The notes under the pieces: generated by a model
Told to the model about the DNA's origin: nothing
Databases searched by the model: none
What the model saw: only the letters and a program-made list of their open reading frames with translations
Program-made: the position numbers and the translations under genes
NCBI RefSeq assembly: GCF_003991585.1
Contig: NZ_PQSP01000001.1
Location: 806,001 to 870,000 of the forward strand
Direction: 5' to 3'
Source: Saezia sanguinis
GTDB taxonomy: Bacteria > Pseudomonadota > Gammaproteobacteria > Burkholderiales > Burkholderiaceae_C
DNA length: 64,000 bases
Shown here: positions 28,904 to 37,425 of the stretch, piece by piece
Numbering within the stretch: the first letter of the stretch is position 1
Layout: every line of letters starts with the position of its first letter

Positions 28904-29299
28904 TCACGAATGGTCCACGCCCATTTGTTGCTCCACCACCGTGATCAACTGACCTTTGGTAAAAGGCTTGGTTAAGTAATCGTCCGAGCCGACCATACGT
29001 CCGCGTGCCTTGTCGAAAACGCCATCTTTGGATGAAAGCATGACAACAGGGACAGAGCGAAACTTTTCATTACGTTTAATGATAGCGCAGGTTTGATAAC
29101 CATCCAGCCTGGGCATCAGAATGTCGCAGAAAATCAGATCCGGCTGATAGTCATAAACTTTCGACAACGCATCAAAGCCATCCTCTGCGAGCAAAACATC
29201 GCAGCCAGCCTGTTTCAAAAAAATCTCTGCGCTGCGTCGAATGGTATTGCTGTCGTCCACAACCAATATTTTTTTCCCGCTTAGACTTGGTTGAGCCAC
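28904..29299 (-). CDS. pilG: Single-domain response regulator PilG
   Basis: CheY-like receiver of 131 residues, first gene of the Pil-Chp operon. The start is a GTG with AAAAGGAG at 6 bp; a longer frame from an ATG at 29323 would place that ribosome site inside the gene. Asp15/Asp16 (ILVVDDSN), phospho-acceptor Asp59 (LIFCDILMPR) and Lys in YLTKPF are present. In P. aeruginosa PilG promotes pilus extension through PilB and cAMP synthesis via CyaB, and interacts with the FimL/FimV hub. FimV is encoded elsewhere in this window. Confidence 0.9.
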   Translation of the reverse strand: MAQPSLSGKKILVVDDSNTIRRSAEIFLKQAGCDVLLAEDGFDALSKVYDYQPDLIFCDILMPRLDGYQTCAIIKRNEKFRSVPVVMLSSKDGVFDKARGRMVGSDDYLTKPFTKGQLITVVEQQMGVDHS

Positions 29300-30107
29300 A
29301 TCAATCTCCTTTTTGCATCTCAAAAACAGATGAAATGCCGCATAACATATTCACCCCCCATCTCTTTATATGAAAAAGAGCCTTCCTCGTTTTGTCAGGT
29401 GTAAATTCTACACCAGCCGCCATTTCTAAATGGCCTTTTTCATGCCACTGCCCTGTAACAATACATACAACACTAATTTTTTGAGTTATTACAACAATAT
29501 ACCGAAAACTTGTTAACTAAACAATGACAAGGACTTTTCCATCATATGACGTTTTCTATTCCGCAGTGCAAAAAAACAACAATACTCCACCTTTCTCATA
29601 TAGCAGGAACTCATGCCAGAAAGTGGCCTCATACACCGGCTATTTCTATCTCACAACATTTGTGAACAAAAACATGCGGAAAAATCCGCTCTCCGCCAGC
29701 CTCCAACGCCTGCCTGACTCACAAAAAACAATACACAAGCAGACCCGCATTGTGTTTTATACCCTTCATTAATGTTTGTACCCAAATAGGGCTATTCAGT
29801 TTCAAACTGAAGTCAATCATTTTTATCTATTTGATTTTTATCAATTTTTATCAAATTACATTAAAAAATCCTGGATTAATGCACGCAATTAAAAATCGTT
29901 TTATCATATTTAGTTGCTTTTTACACATATTCCAACGGTATTACCAAGCACGCTATAGCAACGTAGCTGCATCCAACCTCTGCGTCCGCATGCGTCTTAT
30001 AGGCTCACCGGCGGCATAGGTATAAAAAGCAGATGAAACTAATTCGCATTTCAACAATAACAGCACCATGACATACACCCCTGTCGATTTTTAAAGAACG
30101 GAGCACA
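29300..30107. other. About 800-bp AT-rich non-coding region between pilG and gltJ
   Basis: No convincing gene on either strand. On the pilG side it has GGTGTA-AATTC-TACACC (29398-29414) and a TATAAA-like -10 (plus-strand 29365-29370). GCCATTT-CT-AAATGGC followed by CTTTTT at 29419-29440 resembles a weak plus-strand terminator. On the glt side TTTTTATC occurs three times (29820, 29835, 29845), two copies forming TTGAT-TTTT-ATCAA (29831-29844). The gltI binding-protein gene that usually precedes gltJ is not here. Confidence 0.45.
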
Positions 30108-30112
30108 ATGAA

Positions 30113-30856
30113 ATGAACTATAACTGGGACTGGGGGATTTTCCTGCAACAGGATTACACCGGGCAAGCATATTTACAGGTTCTGATTAAATGTTGGGGCT
30201 GGACGTTTGCCATTGCGGCTGTTGCATGGATCATTGCTTTATTTGCCGGCGGCGTCATTGGCACCATTAGAACGCTACCAAATAAAGGATTTGTAAACCG
30301 CTTTTTACTCGTCTTTGGCAACGCCTGGGTGGAATTGTTCCGCAATGTCCCTGTGCTGGTACAAATGTTCCTGTGGATGTTTGTCATACCCCAGGTGATT
30401 CCTGCACTTCAAATTCTCAGGCCACACCCCTTCATCATGGCGGTGTGTGCACTGGGCTTCTTCACCTCGGCCCGAGTGGCAGAACAGGTCAGGGCTGGCA
30501 TACAGGCCATTCCCCGCGGACAACGTGATGCCGCCAGGGCATTAGGGCTCAACACATTTCAAACCTATTTTTACATTCTGTTGCCCATCGCCACACGCAT
30601 CATCATGCCGCCGCTCACATCCGAAGCCATGAACATCGTGAAAAACTCAACTGTCGCCATGGTGCTTGCAGGCTTGCCAGAACTCATGAACTTCCTGACC
30701 CAGGCAATGGAAGAAACACAGCGCATTTTTGAGTTGTACATTGCTGTGGCTATTCTGTACATCATTACGGCATTTGGATTTAACAGGGTCATGCGTTTTA
30801 TCGAAAAACGCATGAGAATTCCCGGATTCGCTTCTGGCGCTGCAGGAGGTCACTGA
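30113..30856 (+). CDS. gltJ: Glutamate/aspartate ABC transporter permease GltJ
   Basis: Inner-membrane permease of 247 residues for polar amino-acid import. Several hydrophobic helices are seen, and the permease EAA-type loop reads RAGIQAIPRGQRDAARALGL near residue 130. The N-terminus MNYNWDWGIF is typical of GltJ. GGAG lies 8 bp upstream; a 2-codon frame ATGAAATGA overlaps the start. The stop codon overlaps the gltK start by one base (TGATG), so translation is coupled. No substrate-binding protein gene accompanies it, so specificity for acidic amino acids is inferred from family resemblance. Confidence 0.92.
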   Translation: MNYNWDWGIFLQQDYTGQAYLQVLIKCWGWTFAIAAVAWIIALFAGGVIGTIRTLPNKGFVNRFLLVFGNAWVELFRNVPVLVQMFLWMFVIPQVIPALQILRPHPFIMAVCALGFFTSARVAEQVRAGIQAIPRGQRDAARALGLNTFQTYFYILLPIATRIIMPPLTSEAMNIVKNSTVAMVLAGLPELMNFLTQAMEETQRIFELYIAVAILYIITAFGFNRVMRFIEKRMRIPGFASGAAGGH

Positions 30857-31530
30857 TGAATATTGATTACACCTTCTTTGCGCCAGAAAACTGGAACCTG
30901 ATATCCACATACGTCTTAAAAGGACTTGGCTTCAGCCTTCTTTTAACTGTTGTTGCCACTATCGGCGGGATTTTCCTGGGAACCATCATTGCGCTCATGC
31001 GCTTATCCAACTCTAAAGTACTGCAATGGACTGCCGCCATCTACGTTGATGGCCTGCGCTCCATGCCGCTGATGCTTGTACTGCTTGGTTTTTTCCTGGT
31101 TGTGCCGTTCCTGCTTGGGCATCCGCTGGCTGCAGAAACATGCGCCATCATTACCTTCGTGCTATTTGAGGCTACCTACTTCTCTGAAATTGTCCGCGCC
31201 GGTATTCGGTCCGTTTCATCGGGACAAAGCCAGGCCGGCCAGGCACTGGGCATGACCTATGGCCAGAACATGCGGCTGATTGTGCTTCCTCAGGCATTTC
31301 GCAACATGATCCCCGTGTTTCTGACACAGGTGATTGTCCTGTTTCAGGATACCTCGCTGGTTTATGTGATTGGCGCCTATGACCTGCTTAAAGGGTTCAG
31401 CGTCCTGAGCTCTAACACCAGCCGCCCGGTAGAGGCCTATCTGCTGGCTGCCGTCGTCTATTTCATTATCTGCTTCTCGCTTTCCCGTGCTGTCAAAGCC
31501 TACCAAAAGCGTGTTGCCATTATTCGCTAA
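30856..31530 (+). CDS. gltK: Glutamate/aspartate ABC transporter permease GltK
   Basis: Second permease subunit, 224 residues, which should form a heterodimer with GltJ. It has multiple transmembrane helices and the coupling loop [20 protein letters not shown] (about residues 112-131) that docks on the ATPase, followed by [18 protein letters not shown]. The start codon overlaps the gltJ stop. The gltL ATPase follows after 17 bp with an AGGAG ribosome site in the gap. Confidence 0.92.
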   Translation: MNIDYTFFAPENWNLISTYVLKGLGFSLLLTVVATIGGIFLGTIIALMRLSNSKVLQWTAAIYVDGLRSMPLMLVLLGFFLVVPFLLGHPLAAETCAIITFVLFEATYFSEIVRAGIRSVSSGQSQAGQALGMTYGQNMRLIVLPQAFRNMIPVFLTQVIVLFQDTSLVYVIGAYDLLKGFSVLSSNTSRPVEAYLLAAVVYFIICFSLSRAVKAYQKRVAIIR

Positions 31531-31547
31531 TCAGGAGACCATCCACT

Positions 31548-32285
31548 ATGATGATTGATATTAAAAATGTATCCAAGTGGTACGGAGCATTCCAGGTACT
31601 AACTGATTGCAGCACCACCATTGATAAAGGCGAAGTTGTGGTCGTCTGCGGCCCATCAGGCTCAGGCAAATCCACCCTGATTAAAACCATCAATGCGCTG
31701 GAGCCTTTTCAGAAAGGGGAAATCTGGGTTGACGGCGTTGCAGTACATGACCCTAAAACCAACCTGCCCAAACTGCGCAGCCATGTCGGCATGGTATTCC
31801 AGCACTTTGAACTGTTTCCGCACCTCACCATTACCGAGAATCTGACCCTTGGGCAGATGAAAGTTCTGCGGCGCAGCAAAGCACAAGCCATGGAACACGG
31901 CCTCAAATACCTTGAGCGCGTGGGCCTGAGTGCACATAAAGACAAATACCCGGGCCAGCTCTCCGGCGGGCAGCAGCAGCGTGTTGCCATTGCCCGCGCC
32001 TTGTCCATGGATCCGATTGTCATGCTGTTTGACGAGCCCACTTCTGCTCTTGACCCCGAAATGGTCGGTGAAGTGCTGGACGTCATGGTTCAGCTTGCAC
32101 ACGAAGGCATGACCATGATGTGTGTTACGCACGAAATGGGATTTGCCCGCAAAGTCAGCAACCGCGTCATTTTCATGGACCAGGGCAAAATCCTGGAAGA
32201 CTGCTCCAGTCAAGAGTTTTTTGAAAACCCCGAAGCCAGAAGCGACCGTGCCAAGGACTTTTTAAACAAAATTCTCCAGCATTGA
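31548..32285 (+). CDS. gltL: Glutamate/aspartate ABC transporter ATPase GltL
   Basis: ATP-binding subunit of 245 residues that energises the GltJK permease on the cytoplasmic face. Walker [10 protein letters not shown] (35-43), Q-loop [10 protein letters not shown], signature LSGGQQQR, Walker [13 protein letters not shown] and switch VTHEMGFA are all intact. Either of two adjacent ATG codons could be used; AGGAGA is upstream of both. An intrinsic terminator follows, so the transcription unit is gltJKL. Confidence 0.95.
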   Translation: MMIDIKNVSKWYGAFQVLTDCSTTIDKGEVVVVCGPSGSGKSTLIKTINALEPFQKGEIWVDGVAVHDPKTNLPKLRSHVGMVFQHFELFPHLTITENLTLGQMKVLRRSKAQAMEHGLKYLERVGLSAHKDKYPGQLSGGQQQRVAIARALSMDPIVMLFDEPTSALDPEMVGEVLDVMVQLAHEGMTMMCVTHEMGFARKVSNRVIFMDQGKILEDCSSQEFFENPEARSDRAKDFLNKILQH

Positions 32286-32317
32286 TGCCGGTATAATCCT
32301 CATATTCTTTTTCTTTT

Positions 32318-32345
32318 AACCCCGCTCAAGCGGGGTTTTGTTTAC
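32318..32345 (+). terminator. Rho-independent terminator of gltJKL
   Basis: AACCCCGC, loop TCAA, GCGGGGTT, then TTGTTT; 33 bp after the gltL stop and just upstream of pyrC. Confidence 0.88.
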
Positions 32346-32381
32346 AACACACCTTCTGGTCAATAACCCTGTGAAGCAGAT

Positions 32382-33431
32382 ATGAGCCCACAACCCCAAA
32401 CCATCACCCTGACACGCCCTGACGATATGCACCTGCATGTACGGGACGGGCAGATGCTTGAAACCGTACTGCCACACACGGCCAGGCAATTTGCCCGCGC
32501 GCTCATCATGCCTAACCTGCGCCCACCCGTCACCACCGCCGAGCAGGCAGTCGCTTACCGCCAGCGTATTTTGCAGGCTTTGCCCCCAGGCACTGATTTC
32601 ACGCCATCGATGTCACTTTATCTGACTGATAACACCTCTGCGCAGGAAGTAATACTCGCCAAACAGGCTGGCGTTGTGGCATTTAAACTCTACCCGGCAG
32701 GCGCCACCACCAACAGCGATGCCGGCGTTACAGACATACGCAAAACCTATGTGACTCTACAAGCCATGCAAAAACACGGGCTGTTATTGCTCATTCATGG
32801 AGAAGTCACAGACTCTCAGGTCGATATTTTCGACCGCGAAGCCCAGTTCATTGAGCGAGTCCTTATCCCGCTGAGAAACGACTTTCCCGAATTAAAAATC
32901 GTTCTGGAGCACCTCACCACTCGAGATGGGGTTGATTACGTCGAAAGTGCAGATTCATTTGTGGCAGCAACCATCACACCACAACATCTGCTGTTTAACC
33001 GCAATGCCTTGTTTACCGGTGGTATCAGGCCCCATTATTACTGCCTGCCCATCCTCAAACGCGAAGAGCACCGGCTGGCCCTGGTACAGGCCGCTACCAG
33101 TGGCAGCCCTAAATTTTTCCTGGGTACGGACAGCGCCCCCCATTTGGCCTCGTTGAAAGAGGCCGCTGTTGGATGTGCAGGTTGCTACTCGGCATTCAGC
33201 GCACTTGAGCTTTATGCCCAAATATTTGATGAGGTTGCAAAAATTGAGCGGCTTGAAGCCTTTGCCAGCCATTATGGCGCTGACTTTTATGGCCTGCCAC
33301 GCAATACAGGAACTGTCACCCTGAAAAAACAACCATGGACGGTTCCCGAATCCATCCCTGTGCAGCACAGCGCCGCCCAGTTGAAACCATTGTGTGGCGA
33401 ATCCCAGTTGAACTGGCAAATCCAGCCATAA
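32382..33431 (+). CDS. pyrC: Dihydroorotase
   Basis: Zinc enzyme of pyrimidine biosynthesis that interconverts N-carbamoyl-L-aspartate and dihydroorotate. The 349 residues match the class II, E. coli-type PyrC. Metal ligands are visible as His17-x-His19 in [10 protein letters not shown], the carbamylated Lys102 in [10 protein letters not shown], His in LLIHGEV and His in IVLEHLTT, with catalytic Asp in LGTDSAPH. It is monocistronic, starting 37 bp after the gltL terminator. No plus-strand terminator is visible after it; the strong hairpin at 33505-33524 points the other way. Confidence 0.95.
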   Translation: MSPQPQTITLTRPDDMHLHVRDGQMLETVLPHTARQFARALIMPNLRPPVTTAEQAVAYRQRILQALPPGTDFTPSMSLYLTDNTSAQEVILAKQAGVVAFKLYPAGATTNSDAGVTDIRKTYVTLQAMQKHGLLLLIHGEVTDSQVDIFDREAQFIERVLIPLRNDFPELKIVLEHLTTRDGVDYVESADSFVAATITPQHLLFNRNALFTGGIRPHYYCLPILKREEHRLALVQAATSGSPKFFLGTDSAPHLASLKEAAVGCAGCYSAFSALELYAQIFDEVAKIERLEAFASHYGADFYGLPRNTGTVTLKKQPWTVPESIPVQHSAAQLKPLCGESQLNWQIQP

Positions 33432-33496
33432 AGCCCTGTCATTACTCTCATGCTGCGCACCATGAGGGTATACAACCAGGCATTTCCTGAAAAGGC

Positions 33497-33524
33497 AAAA
33501 AAAACCGGACTCCAAAGAGTCCGG
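33497..33524 (-). terminator. Strong minus-strand terminator with no known minus-strand gene
   Basis: CCGGACTC, loop CAAA, GAGTCCGG preceded on the plus strand by eight A residues. Read on the minus strand it is a GC-rich 8-bp stem plus eight T residues. On the plus strand AACAATTC follows, so it does not look like the pyrC terminator. Confidence 0.8.
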
Positions 33525-33770
33525 AACAATTCCCCCACAAGAGCGCACAAAGGCAGGACCACCTTTGTGCCCACCATGGCAGCATGGCACTGCTATGGTC
33601 TGCTCAGCAAATCTTTCCAGGAGACAGGAAAGCATCAACTGAACATGGAGCAAGTATGCCATAGGGGGCTTGGCACCATCTTTGCGCCAGATCAAATGAA
33701 AGCGTCCTTTCAGCCCGGATTTGGGAGCGAATATCCCCGCCCCATCCCGTCAGATCGCTGAACTGTCACT
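33497..33770 (-). ncRNA. Candidate structured small RNA between pyrC and rnpB
   Basis: No protein family is recognised in this segment, yet it ends in a strong minus-strand terminator. Consecutive stems are visible: GCACAAAGG / CCTTTGTGC (33545-33570), an imperfect CATGGCAG / CTGCTATG (33575-33597), CTTTCC / GGAAAG (33613-33632) and a GGCGC / GTGCC type stem near 33680. The 5' end is unknown; an AT-rich block at about 33775-33815 could hold its promoter. It does not match 6S RNA or tmRNA as I remember them. Strand evidence is mixed, since one stem is better on the plus strand (G-U instead of A-C). Confidence 0.35.
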
Positions 33771-33840
33771 AACATGCTACCAAATTTAAATAAAATACAT
33801 AAAATTAAACCAATTTCTTTTATTTTTCTACAAAAAAGAG

Positions 33841-33846
33841 GATAAT
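33841..33846 (+). promoter_or_regulatory. Likely -10 box of rnpB
   Basis: GATAAT lies 9 bp before the inferred 5' end of RNase P RNA. The -35 region is AT-rich and not well defined. Confidence 0.4.
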
Positions 33847-33855
33847 CAACACCTG

Positions 33856-34180
33856 TAAAGCAGGCCAGACCGTTGCTGGTACCGTATCCGAAAGGTGGTA
33901 CTGGAGGAAGGTCCGGACTGCACAGGGCAACGTAGGAGGTAATACCTCTCCGCCGTGAGGCGAGGATCAGAGCAACAGAGACGAGTCCTGCCGCTGATGT
34001 GGCAGGGGTGAAACGGGCAATCTCTACGTGCAGCAACACCAAATAGGCCAGCATTGATGCGGCTCCGCGGAGCTGGCGGGTAGGTGGCATTGAGCTGTTT
34101 CAGCGATGGGCAGCCCAGATGAATAACGGTCACATCATGAGTCTCATGATGCACAGAATCCGGCCTACAGGCCTGCTTTA
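33856..34180 (+). ncRNA. rnpB: RNase P RNA, bacterial type A
   Basis: Catalytic RNA that removes 5' leaders from tRNA precursors. Ends were set by the P1 helix: TAAAGCAGGCC (33856-33866) pairs with GGCCTGCTTTA (34170-34180). The conserved core GGAGGAAGGTCCGGACT is at 33903-33919, the invariant AACACCAAATAGG segment at 34035-34047, and the other P4 strand AGATGAATAACGGT at 34117-34130. The length of about 325 nt is at the short end for type A RNAs. A T-rich tract follows P1. Confidence 0.93.
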
Positions 34181-34381
34181 CACTTCTTCTTTTCTTCCAC
34201 AACTTCCCTGCCTCTCACCTGTCTCATCCCCCCATCTGAGCGCGGCACACCCTGCCCTAAAAATACAAGCAAAATGTGCAATATGCCCATTGAGACGCTT
34301 ATGCATCGCACCTAAAATGCACCACGGTGCAGCATTTGACACTGCTACCCAGCTTAAATAACCCTCACTTATTTATAACCT

Positions 34382-34903
34382 ATGATAAACGTTACACTTT
34401 TTTATGCGCTGATCATTGGTGGCGCTCTGCTAATATCGCTTGCGGCATTGTTCACCATCAAGAAACTCACACGGGAAAATCTGAAAAAATTCCAGACTTT
34501 CAGCGGCATATACTTTGTCATTGTGATTCTGTTAGGCGGACTTGCATACATTTATATCGACTTACTGGCAAAAAGAATGCTGATCGTGACAAATAGCGAT
34601 GGTCAGTATGAATACAACTTTGTTTTCACCCCCCAGACATTGCATCTGAATAACGGCGCTTCCCTGACCATCACACCCGATGAGATCGAAAGAATACTGA
34701 TTCTGAATAATTCAGAGCAAGACGTCTTTTACGAGTATGTGAATTATGGCAATTTTCACATGGATACCACCCCGAAAGTCATTGCCCCTTATCAACACCT
34801 CAATAATATTGCCCGCATTGACCACATTTTTGAAGACCCACCCGATTCCGTACGTGTTAACAGCAACAGCCGGGGTGACTTGCGGGCCTGGCTTCATTAT
34901 TGA
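34382..34903 (+). CDS. Hypothetical small membrane protein
   Basis: A 173-residue protein not recognised as a known family. Two hydrophobic helices span about residues 4-27 (LFYALIIGGALLISLAAL) and 42-60 (GIYFVIVILLGGLAYIYI), followed by a C-terminal domain of about 110 residues rich in strands that is probably extracytoplasmic. No cysteines or catalytic motifs stand out. The ribosome site is weak. It lies 200 bp after rnpB and ends before a bidirectional terminator shared with rplS. It may anchor a small periplasmic domain; nothing more can be said. Confidence 0.6.
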   Translation: MINVTLFYALIIGGALLISLAALFTIKKLTRENLKKFQTFSGIYFVIVILLGGLAYIYIDLLAKRMLIVTNSDGQYEYNFVFTPQTLHLNNGASLTITPDEIERILILNNSEQDVFYEYVNYGNFHMDTTPKVIAPYQHLNNIARIDHIFEDPPDSVRVNSNSRGDLRAWLHY

Positions 34904-34948
34904 CAGCTATCCATATCAGCTTTGGTCAAAATTTAACCGTATCATACA

Positions 34949-34973
34949 AAAAGCCACCTATAAGGTGGCTTTT
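34949..34973. terminator. Bidirectional terminator between the membrane protein gene and rplS
   Basis: AAAAGCCACC and GGTGGCTTTT form a 10-bp stem with a 5-bp loop and A/T tracts on both sides, so it can stop transcription from either direction. Confidence 0.88.
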
Positions 34974-35007
34974 TGAATATCATCAGCAGACTATTTTCTG
35001 CTGAATA

Positions 35008-35412
35008 TTATTCCGTTTGTGCTGCTGAATCATCCGCCGCTTGTTTTGCTGCAGAAGAACGCACCAGTTTTTCCTTAATACGTGCAGCCTTACCAGAACG
35101 CTCACGCAGGAAGTACAGCTTGGCGCGGCGTACATCACCACGGCGCTTCACTTCAATCTTGGCAATCAGCGGTGAATACAACTGGAATGTACGTTCCACG
35201 CCTTCCCCACTGGAGATTTTGCGCACGATAAAGCTGGAATTAAGGCCACGATTGCGTTTTGCAATCACAACACCTTCATAAGCCTGTACACGTTTGCGTG
35301 TGCCTTCAACCACATTCACACTGACCACAACGGTATCACCGGGGGCAAACTCAGGCAGAGTTTTGTTCAAGCGAGCAATCTCTTCTTGCTCAAGGGTCTG
35401 AATCAGATCCAT
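35008..35412 (-). CDS. rplS: 50S ribosomal protein L19
   Basis: Ribosomal protein at the 30S-50S interface. At 134 residues it is slightly longer than the usual 115 because of an Ala/Asp-rich C-terminal tail. Recognisable segments are [51 protein letters not shown] and [18 protein letters not shown]. It is the last gene of the rpsP-rimM-trmD-rplS operon, 105 bp after trmD. Confidence 0.97.
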   Translation of the reverse strand: MDLIQTLEQEEIARLNKTLPEFAPGDTVVVSVNVVEGTRKRVQAYEGVVIAKRNRGLNSSFIVRKISSGEGVERTFQLYSPLIAKIEVKRRGDVRRAKLYFLRERSGKAARIKEKLVRSSAAKQAADDSAAQTE

Positions 35413-35517
35413 TTACTTTTCTCCATGTCGATCATATCCAGCTTTTGTTGCGAAATTATGGAAAGAGATTCATCGTTGCAATATGCATCCTGAATCTCTT
35501 ATAAGACTGGTAGAGGA

Positions 35518-36309
35518 TCAAAGCCTTTTATTATAACCTATCTTTTCCAGAAAGTCTCTATCGTTTCGATCCAGCAACCCCTGGCTCAGCGCCTTCTCAA
35601 TAAGCTCCGGCCGCCTTTGCCAGGTCAGTTGAAGCTGCTGCTCTCTGCGCCAGCGTGCAATTTTGGCGTGATCACCAGATAACAGCACAGAAGGAACCGC
35701 CTGTGCATCCCCCTCCTCCTGAAAAAGCAGCCTCTCAGGACGCGTATAGTGGGGATAATCCAGCAAACCATCATGCACGGGATGAAAGCTGTCCTGAATG
35801 CTGGAAAGGTCATCCCCCAGCACCCCCGGTTGCAGCCGTGCCACAGCATCCAGCAGAGCCATTGCGGGAATTTCACCGCCAGAGAGCACAAAATCGCCCA
35901 ACGACAACTCCATCTGAACATAATGGTCGATAAAGCGCTGGTCAATGCCTTCATAGCGCCCGCACAACAGAATTGCACCAGCCCCCTGCGCCAGCTCGCT
36001 GACAATCTGATGCGTCATCGGCCGGCCGGCCGGTGAAAACAGCAACACAGGGGGCAGGTTGCCCCCTTGCGCAGCGCACTGCGCATAAACATGCTGAATA
36101 CAACGCTCCAGCGGCTGCGCCAGCATCACCATGCCGGGCCCGCCACCATAAGGACGGTCATCCACACGGTGGTAGTTATCCTCGGTAAAGTCCCGCAGTT
36201 GATGCATGTGCACATCAACCATGCCGGAGGAAAATGCCCGGCGGGTAATCCCCTGCGTCAAAAAGGGGGCGAACAATTCTGGAAATAAGGTAACAACATC
36301 AAAACGCAC
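35518..36309 (-). CDS. trmD: tRNA (guanine-37-N1)-methyltransferase
   Basis: Methylates G37 next to the anticodon of tRNAs reading CNN codons and so prevents +1 frameshifting; an essential SpoU-TrmD (SPOUT) trefoil-knot enzyme. The 263 residues include the N-terminal RFDVVTLFPELF, the GGGPGMVM loop, the SAM-binding knot LLCGRYEGIDQRF and SLGDFVLSGGE, and the C-terminal LLSGDHAKIARWR. It sits in the conserved ribosomal operon between rimM and rplS. Confidence 0.97.
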   Translation of the reverse strand: MRFDVVTLFPELFAPFLTQGITRRAFSSGMVDVHMHQLRDFTEDNYHRVDDRPYGGGPGMVMLAQPLERCIQHVYAQCAAQGGNLPPVLLFSPAGRPMTHQIVSELAQGAGAILLCGRYEGIDQRFIDHYVQMELSLGDFVLSGGEIPAMALLDAVARLQPGVLGDDLSSIQDSFHPVHDGLLDYPHYTRPERLLFQEEGDAQAVPSVLLSGDHAKIARWRREQQLQLTWQRRPELIEKALSQGLLDRNDRDFLEKIGYNKRL

Positions 36310-36408
36310 GTATCTGGCTTTCCAATTTGCAGTGTATGGAACTCTCTGCCATCTGGCATCACAAAAGCGGTTTAAATCCGCTCATCATGCACGGCAGTGA
36401 CAAGAAGC

Positions 36409-37053
36409 TCAGTCATCAGTTTCCCAGTCTACATGAATGACACCCGACTGCAAGTCCACATTCCCCACATACGCATCAACAAACGGAATCAACCGTTCAG
36501 CCTGCCGGGGAACACCCTGCACATCTGCCTGTTCATAGGCAATGCGCAAAATGCTTTGAACACCATTGCTCATCAGATCGGTCACCTGCCCCAGTACAGC
36601 GCCTTGCTGATTCACAACCTGCAATCCGATCAAATCCACCCAATAGAACTCACCCTCTTCCAACTCGGGGAAATCGCGGCGGCAAACAAAAATCCGCCCT
36701 CCCTTAAAAAGCTCGGCGGTATTGCGGTCAGGAATCTCCTGAAGCAATGCAATGATGCTATCCCCCTGCTCACGAATCTGCTGCACGGTTAGCATACCGG
36801 GCCATGGCTCTGTCTTCTGCCCTGCCAGAGACCGTGCCTGCCTGCCCCGGCCCGATAAACTCTCAGCCGTCTTTGCTGTTTTCGCCGTTTTGGCAAACCG
36901 AGGCTCGGGTGGTAAAAAATACCATTGGTCAACAGAGAAAAGTACATCCGCCTCAGCACTGTAGGGCAGTACACGCACCGCCCCCTTGACGCCCCAGGCG
37001 CCTGCAATACGGCCCACTTCAACCGCATCATCGGGTAAATTGGATTCACTCAT
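36409..37053 (-). CDS. rimM: 16S rRNA processing protein RimM
   Basis: Assembly factor for the 30S head that binds S19. Start codon uncertain: ATG at 37053 (MSESNLPDDAVEVGRI) or ATG at 37062; neither has a good ribosome site, and a frame open to 37110 overlaps a hairpin. The N-terminal RimM domain has EVGRIAGAWGVKGAVRVLPYS, and the PRC-barrel half has FYWVDLIGLQVVNQQG and a C-terminal PFVDAYVGNVD...IHVDW. Odd feature: an insert at roughly residues 60-85, with AKTAKTAKTAE then a Gly/Arg-rich run, in the N-terminal domain, coded by a short tandem repeat. It lies downstream of an attenuator-like hairpin after rpsP. Confidence 0.93.
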   Translation of the reverse strand: MSESNLPDDAVEVGRIAGAWGVKGAVRVLPYSAEADVLFSVDQWYFLPPEPRFAKTAKTAKTAESLSGRGRQARSLAGQKTEPWPGMLTVQQIREQGDSIIALLQEIPDRNTAELFKGGRIFVCRRDFPELEEGEFYWVDLIGLQVVNQQGAVLGQVTDLMSNGVQSILRIAYEQADVQGVPRQAERLIPFVDAYVGNVDLQSGVIHVDWETDD

Positions 37054-37066
37054 CTTTGTCATATAG

Positions 37067-37119
37067 AAAAAGGCATGGTGCAAAACACCCTCATCAGGAG
37101 GTATTTGCAACCATGCCTT
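37067..37119 (-). terminator. Attenuator-like hairpin between rpsP and rimM
   Basis: On the minus strand AAGGCATGG, a single bulged T and TGCAAA pair with TTTGCA and CCATGCCTT (15 bp in two blocks, with a small inner stem), followed by five T residues. It has the form of an intrinsic terminator inside the ribosomal operon, ending about 5-14 bp before the rimM start, and could lower rimM-trmD output relative to rpsP. Confidence 0.65.
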
Positions 37120-37143
37120 ATGGCATGTCAGCGTTTGTAACGA

Positions 37144-37425
37144 TCAGGCTGCAGCCTGGTCAGCCGGAGCAGCAGCAGCCACATTTTGGGTAGCTTGCTT
37201 CACCAGACGCACCACTGTCGGTGACAGTTGCGCACCAACGCTTTTCCAGTAGTTCACGCGGTCCAGCGACAGGCGCAAAACTTCAGCCTGACCGGAACCC
37301 AGCGGGTTATAAAAACCAACGCGCTCAATAAAGCGGCCATCACGGCGATTGCGTGAATCAGCAGCAACAATGTTGTAAAAAGGGCGCTTTTTAGAGCCAC
37401 CACGGGCAAGGCGAATAACGACCAT
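37144..37425 (-). CDS. rpsP: 30S ribosomal protein S16
   Basis: Ribosomal protein of the 30S body, 93 residues. The start is the ATG giving [10 protein letters not shown], with AAGGA 10 bp upstream; the longer open frame to 37509 has no homology upstream. Diagnostic segments are [33 protein letters not shown] and [18 protein letters not shown]. It is the first gene of the operon; its promoter lies in the 230 bp shared with the divergent acetyltransferase gene. Confidence 0.97.
   Translation of the reverse strand: MVVIRLARGGSKKRPFYNIVAADSRNRRDGRFIERVGFYNPLGSGQAEVLRLSLDRVNYWKSVGAQLSPTVVRLVKQATQNVAAAAPADQAAA

Noticed and set aside
29524..29772. 82-codon plus-strand frame in the pilG-gltJ gap
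   Set aside because: No ribosome site, unusual composition and no family resemblance; not a gltI remnant as far as can be seen.
32955..33695. 246-codon minus-strand frame spanning pyrC and the region before rnpB
   Set aside because: It runs through the strong terminator at 33497-33524 and then antisense through pyrC, starts at TTG without a ribosome site and has no recognisable domain. The non-coding part is better treated as a possible small RNA.
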